From Chitinophagaceae bacterium (GTDB lineage: Bacteria > Bacteroidota > Bacteroidia > Chitinophagales > Chitinophagaceae), in assembly GCA_016720775.1 (NCBI GenBank), contig JADKJX010000003.1, forward strand, positions 62,001 to 126,000: a stretch of DNA of 64,000 nt, given 5' to 3'. The position numbers and the translations under genes were made by a program. The notes under the pieces were generated by a model. That model was not told the DNA's origin. It saw only the letters and a list, made by a program, of their open reading frames with translations, and made no database searches. Positions 60,285 through 64,000 of this stretch are shown one piece after another (within the stretch, counting starts at the first letter, position 1; every line of letters begins with the position of its first letter).

Positions 60285-61455
60285 ATCCTTTCTTTCAGGT
60301 CCCTTACTGGGTGCAGCTTTCCTGATGGCTACTTCAGCCATTGGCCCGGGCTTTATTACCCAAACCACAAAATTCACTGCGGAGCTGAAAGCCAGCTTTG
60401 GTTTTGTTATTCTCATTTCTGTATTGATGGATATTGGTGCACAACTCAATATCTGGCGTATGGTAAGCGTAAGTAAATTGTATGCACAAGACCTGGCCAA
60501 TAAAGTTTTACCGGGAACGGGTTATGTGTTGTCTGTGCTGATCATTCTTGGAGGTATTGCATTCAATATCGGTAACATTGCCGGTGCCGGACTTGGGCTG
60601 AATGTACTTACAGGATGCAGCGTGCAAATGGGCGCCGTTATCAGTTGTATGATCGCCGTTGTGATCTTTATTTTTAAAGAAGCCGGTAAAGCCATGGACA
60701 ATTTTGCAAAACTGCTGGGCTTTATCATGATCGGGTTGACGTTGTATGTGGCTTTTCAATCGCACCCGCCGCTTGGTGAAGCAGTTATTAAAACATTTAT
60801 ACCCGATACAATAAATGAAACGATGATCCTTACCATTGTTGGCGGAACGGTGGGAGGATATATCAGTTTTGCCGGCGCCCATCGTTTGCTGGAAGCAGGT
60901 GTAACTGGTAAAGAGAATATAAAGCAGGTATCGAAGGGCGCTGTTTCTGGCATACTCATCGCTTCGTTGATGCGTATCCTTTTATTTATTGCTGCACTGG
61001 GGATCGTGTGGCAGGGCATTGTACTGGATCCCAAAAATCCTGCTGCTACCGTGTTTCAAAGTGCCACCGGCCTGGTCGGGTACAAAATATTCGGATTGGT
61101 TTTATGGAGCGCTGCCATTACTTCGGTAGTTGGTTCTGCCTTTACATCAATAACATTTGCAAAACTGCTGCATCCTGCGGTAACAAAAAATTTCAGGACG
61201 ATCATTATTTCATTCATCGTTTTTTCTACCATTATTTTTTTGTTGGTGGGGCAGCCGGTAAAAGTATTGGTAATGGCGGGAGCAGTAAACGGATTGATCC
61301 TGCCGTTTGCTTTAAGCATGATCTTGTTTGCAGCCCATAACAAAAGTATCACCGGTAAGTACAAACATCCATACTGGCTTTCTGCAGCGGGCTGGATCGT
61401 GGTGCTGGCCATGGCCTATATGGGTATAAAAGCGATCGTCGGATTGTTTGGTTAA
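60274..61455 (+). CDS. Nramp-like divalent metal transporter
   Basis: 393 residues from the ATG at 60274 (MKSRSFLSGPLLGAAFLMAT), overlapping the pxpA stop by 11 bases. It has 11 or so transmembrane helices and an Nramp-type first helix SAIGPGFITQTTKFTAELKA. The helix-1 DPGN of true Nramp proteins is replaced by GPGF, so classic metal coordination is not evident. The pxpABC neighbourhood often includes such a gene in Bacteroidota, so it may transport 5-oxoproline, another small compound, or a cofactor metal (inference). Confidence 0.8.
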   Translation: MKSRSFLSGPLLGAAFLMATSAIGPGFITQTTKFTAELKASFGFVILISVLMDIGAQLNIWRMVSVSKLYAQDLANKVLPGTGYVLSVLIILGGIAFNIGNIAGAGLGLNVLTGCSVQMGAVISCMIAVVIFIFKEAGKAMDNFAKLLGFIMIGLTLYVAFQSHPPLGEAVIKTFIPDTINETMILTIVGGTVGGYISFAGAHRLLEAGVTGKENIKQVSKGAVSGILIASLMRILLFIAALGIVWQGIVLDPKNPAATVFQSATGLVGYKIFGLVLWSAAITSVVGSAFTSITFAKLLHPAVTKNFRTIIISFIVFSTIIFLLVGQPVKVLVMAGAVNGLILPFALSMILFAAHNKSITGKYKHPYWLSAAGWIVVLAMAYMGIKAIVGLFG

Positions 61456-61476
61456 TCATTCAGTATTTCATTCTTC

Positions 61477-61484
61477 TATCTTTG
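61477..61484 (+). promoter_or_regulatory. -7 promoter box (TATCTTTG) of the epimerase gene
   Basis: An exact TAnnTTTG match 14 bases before the ATG at 61499; no proper -33 element is seen. Confidence 0.45.
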
Positions 61485-61498
61485 TAAAAAACATACAC

Positions 61499-62476
61499 AT
61501 GGTATTGGTAACCGGCGGAGCAGGATTAGTAGGTACGGAATTAATTACGCAATTGCTTGCAGCGGGCAAACAGGTAAGGGCCATCTATAATAAAACCCCG
61601 CTTGCTGAATTTGAGTCTGGTAATTTTCAACAAATGCAATGTAATATACTGGACGTACTTGGCCTGGAAGAAGCGATGAATGGAGTAGATGAGGTTTACC
61701 ATTGTGCGGCCATTGTTACTTTCAATCCGAAGCGCCGCAGTGACATGTTCAAGATAAATATTGAAGGAACAGCAAACGTGGTGAATGCCGCCTTAGACGC
61801 CGGTGTGCGGAAAATGGTTTATGTAAGTTCCGTAGCGGCATTAGGACGAATAAGAGAAAAGGAGCCCATCAATGAAACCATGAACTGGTCGGAAGAAACC
61901 AGCAACAGCCGGTATGGCCAAAGTAAATTCCTGGCAGAGATGGAAGTATGGAGAGGTATTGGTGAAGGATTGAATGCGGTAATGGTGAACCCAACGATCA
62001 TCATCGGCCCGGGCGACTGGAACAGCGGATCTTCTGCTATCTTTAAAAATGTGTACAACGAGTTTCCCTGGTATTCGGATGGTAGTGGCGGATTTGTAGA
62101 TGTGCGTGACGTAGTAAAAGCGATGACACAATTAATGGAGAGCGATATAACTGCCGAACGTTTTATACTTAGTGCAGCCAACAGGAGTTACCGGGATATT
62201 TTTAATTTGATCGCAAAATGCTTTAATAAAAAACCTCCGTATAAAAGAGTCACGCCTTTCCTTGCAAAAATTGTGTGGCGATGGGAGGCAATAAAAAGCA
62301 GGGTAACCGGAAATGATCCGCTGCTGACAAAAGAAACGGCTGCCACGGCGCAGGCCAGGGTAAATTTTGATAACAGTAAACTAAAAAAATTCCTGCCGGA
62401 GTTTACTTACCGTCCTGTTGAAGAAAGCATTGCATTCACCTGCGCCGGATTACAACAAAAACTTAACAGCCGTTGA
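61499..62476 (+). CDS. NAD-dependent epimerase/dehydratase-like SDR protein
   Basis: 325 residues from the ATG at 61499 (MVLVTGGAGLVGTELITQLL). Extended SDR: the glycine-rich NAD motif TGGAGLVG (5-12), KINIEGTANVVNAALDAGVRKMVYVSSVAALG and the catalytic YGQSK. The C-terminal part has IIGPGDWNSGSSA and FVDVRDVVKAMTQL. The substrate is unknown; the group includes dihydroflavonol-4-reductase-like and sugar epimerase-like enzymes. A further Met at 61448 adds an unlikely N-terminal tail. Confidence 0.9.
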   Translation: MVLVTGGAGLVGTELITQLLAAGKQVRAIYNKTPLAEFESGNFQQMQCNILDVLGLEEAMNGVDEVYHCAAIVTFNPKRRSDMFKINIEGTANVVNAALDAGVRKMVYVSSVAALGRIREKEPINETMNWSEETSNSRYGQSKFLAEMEVWRGIGEGLNAVMVNPTIIIGPGDWNSGSSAIFKNVYNEFPWYSDGSGGFVDVRDVVKAMTQLMESDITAERFILSAANRSYRDIFNLIAKCFNKKPPYKRVTPFLAKIVWRWEAIKSRVTGNDPLLTKETAATAQARVNFDNSKLKKFLPEFTYRPVEESIAFTCAGLQQKLNSR

Positions 62477-62521
62477 CGTAAATTAGCGGTTCATAACAAG
62501 TTTGATCCAAAAGAATATCTG

Positions 62522-64000
62522 ATGAAAAAAATTACTTTCTGCCTGCTGGCAATTATTGTTCCCGCTTTATCTTTTTCTCAAACATCTTTTATAGCCAAAG
62601 GAAAGATACTGGACGCTGCTACAAAACAGCCGCTCCAGGCGGCATCGGTATTTGCCGAAAACACCACCTTGGGAACGGCAACCGATGGGGATGGGAACTT
62701 TGCATTGTATCTGCCTAACGGAGGGTATAACCTGGTGATAACATTTACCGGTTACCAGACCGAGACAAAACGCATCACATCCGGGGATGATGGGAATAAC
62801 TCCATTGTGGTAGAGTTAAAGCAAAAGCAGAAAGAGCTGGAAGATGTTGTGGTGAAAGCCAGTTTTGAAGTTAAGGATGGCTGGGAAAAATACGGTAATT
62901 TTTTTCTGGAAAATTTTATTGGTAAAACAGCCAACAGCCAGGAGTGCACTGTAAAGAACAAAGAGACGTTACATTTTTTCTATTACAAAAGAAAGAACCG
63001 GCTGAAGATACTGGCCGATGCGCCCGTTGAAATTGTGAATAATGCATTGGGGTATTCAATTAAATACACGCTTGATTCTTTCACGCATGAATACAATACA
63101 CAGGTAAGCCAGTATACAGGGTATCCGTTGTTCAGGGAGCTGGAGCCGCTTAACGATGAACAAAAGAACCGGTGGAAAGCAAACAGGCTGGTAGCTTACA
63201 ATGGTTCCATCCTGCACTTTATGCGCAGCATGTACCAGAAGAAACTGAAGGAAGAAGGCTTTGAGATCCAGTTCTTGCTGAAAGAAAATGAAAAGGAAAG
63301 AGCGCTGCCGCTGAGGAATTTTTATGCTGCGGTGAATTATAAAATGGATGACACGGCAAAAACGGTTGAGATATTACCAAACCAGAAAGAGGTTGCGGTG
63401 CTTTATAAAAATGAAGAACCTTCCAAACTATTCCTGGAAGCAAACACGGATGCTTCGGCAAAGTTTCAGCTTTCCGTTGTATCGTTCCTTCCCAATGAAT
63501 CGTTGGAGATCGAACAAAACGGTTATTACTACGAGCAGGATGATATTACCATTACGGGTTATTGGGCATGGGAAAAAGTGGCCGATATGCTGCCTTATAA
63601 TTTTGCAGACGCTTTGGTACCTGTGGTAGCAAAGGATGAAGTTGTAACATCTCCCACCATCGTGCCGCAGCAGACAACGAAGCCAACTGATCTGCTTACA
63701 AGCATTGCCTGGAAGGCAGAAGAAAGCCGAATCATTGAAGGCAACAATATTACTTATTACAAGAGAGGCGGACAGCAGAACAGCATTAACCTGGATAATG
63801 ATCTTTATAAGTTCAACGCAGATAATACCGGCACCTGGACCATTAACGGGCAGGATTATAAATTCACCTGGAACTACAGCAATACAGAAAAAACAAAAAT
63901 AAAGATGGTCATTCAATACCCCACGCCGCTTGTTGTAGATCTCGAGAATATTGTAATTAACGCCACTTCGTTCTCATACACCCGGCTTCAGCAGCTAAAC
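62522..64000 (+). CDS. exported protein with carboxypeptidase-regulatory-like domain (5' part)
   Basis: The frame is open from the ATG at 62522 to the window end, so at least 493 residues are encoded. Signal peptide (MKKITFCLLAIIVPALSFSQ), then a CarboxypepD_reg-like domain (IAKGKILDAATKQPLQAASVFAENTTLGTATDGDGNFAL..., about 24-100) and a long mixed region of unknown fold with many aromatic residues. The domain is typical of outer-membrane or surface proteins in Bacteroidota, including the N-termini of TonB-dependent receptors, but no plug is visible yet. The last visible residues are SFSYTRLQQLN. Confidence 0.75.
   Translation, partial: MKKITFCLLAIIVPALSFSQTSFIAKGKILDAATKQPLQAASVFAENTTLGTATDGDGNFALYLPNGGYNLVITFTGYQTETKRITSGDDGNNSIVVELKQKQKELEDVVVKASFEVKDGWEKYGNFFLENFIGKTANSQECTVKNKETLHFFYYKRKNRLKILADAPVEIVNNALGYSIKYTLDSFTHEYNTQVSQYTGYPLFRELEPLNDEQKNRWKANRLVAYNGSILHFMRSMYQKKLKEEGFEIQFLLKENEKERALPLRNFYAAVNYKMDDTAKTVEILPNQKEVAVLYKNEEPSKLFLEANTDASAKFQLSVVSFLPNESLEIEQNGYYYEQDDITITGYWAWEKVADMLPYNFADALVPVVAKDEVVTSPTIVPQQTTKPTDLLTSIAWKAEESRIIEGNNITYYKRGGQQNSINLDNDLYKFNADNTGTWTINGQDYKFTWNYSNTEKTKIKMVIQYPTPLVVDLENIVINATSFSYTRLQQLN

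Overview
The window is a 64 kb chromosomal segment that looks like a member of the Bacteroidota, probably family Chitinophagaceae. The reasons are a type IX secretion C-terminal sorting domain, several TonB-linked outer-membrane proteins, promoters of the Bacteroidota type (TTTG, 19-21 bases, TAnnTTTG), almost no Shine-Dalgarno sequences, and families typical of the phylum (DUF1015, DUF2891, ArsN2, a 2TM-domain protein, a CWC Cys-rich protein). I see no rRNA genes, prophage, insertion sequence or CRISPR array. One tRNA-Arg(CCG) is present.

Layout. 1-9 kb: the tail of a four-helix-bundle protein, a MurU-like nucleotidyltransferase, and minus-strand genes for an outer-membrane beta-barrel protein, an HlyD adaptor, a TolC gene broken by several frameshifts, a trans-sulfuration PLP enzyme and an APC permease. 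9-13.4 kb: a plus-strand cluster built around an MbnP-like copper lipoprotein and an MbnH/MauG-like di-heme enzyme, followed by an outer-membrane protein, a YHS-domain lipoprotein and small secreted or membrane proteins. 13.5-16.1 kb: a cobalamin riboswitch controlling a BtuB-like receptor and a small CWC protein. 16-23 kb: MarC, the tRNA, then a sulfur module (persulfide dioxygenase-rhodanese fusion, DUF2892 proteins, thioredoxin, rhodanese, TsdA-like cytochrome c, DsrE protein) ending in a Crp/Fnr regulator with clustered cysteines. Four GTAAC-N4-GTTAC-like sites precede these genes, each 28-31 bases upstream of a -7 box.

23-28.6 kb (minus): surface and secreted proteins, including a 903-residue protein with three ~125-residue repeats. 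28.8-34.6 kb: a giant multi-PAS histidine kinase, a NarL-type regulator and a lone receiver. 34.7-42.2 kb (minus): acyl-CoA ligase, TPR protein, DUF1015 protein, SerC, a phospholipase C-like protein and a DUF502 protein. 42.3-49.5 kb: a TetR-TolC-HlyD-RND efflux operon with an operator embedded in its promoter. 49.6-54 kb: an AIM24-like protein, a Trp/Arg-rich secreted protein, and an arsenic operon (arsR, arsM, an overlooked 27-residue Cys-rich peptide, arsN2, arsC). 54-64 kb: BI-1 protein, pheS, 3-hydroxyacyl-CoA dehydrogenase, DUF2891 protein, the 5-oxoprolinase set pxpB-pxpC-pxpA with an Nramp-like transporter (pxpC and pxpA each carry a one-base frameshift), an epimerase-like protein and the start of a carboxypeptidase-regulatory-domain protein.

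A family of short G/C-rich palindromic repeats (core like CTCCCCCAAAGGGGGAG) occurs at least seven times. Besides intergenic copies, one lies inside the nucleotidyltransferase gene and one inside the cobalamin riboswitch. Other repeat types have altered the N-terminus of SerC and probably the linker of PheS. The single-base frameshifts in TolC, pxpC and pxpA may be real decay or indel errors in the assembly; the sequence alone cannot decide.
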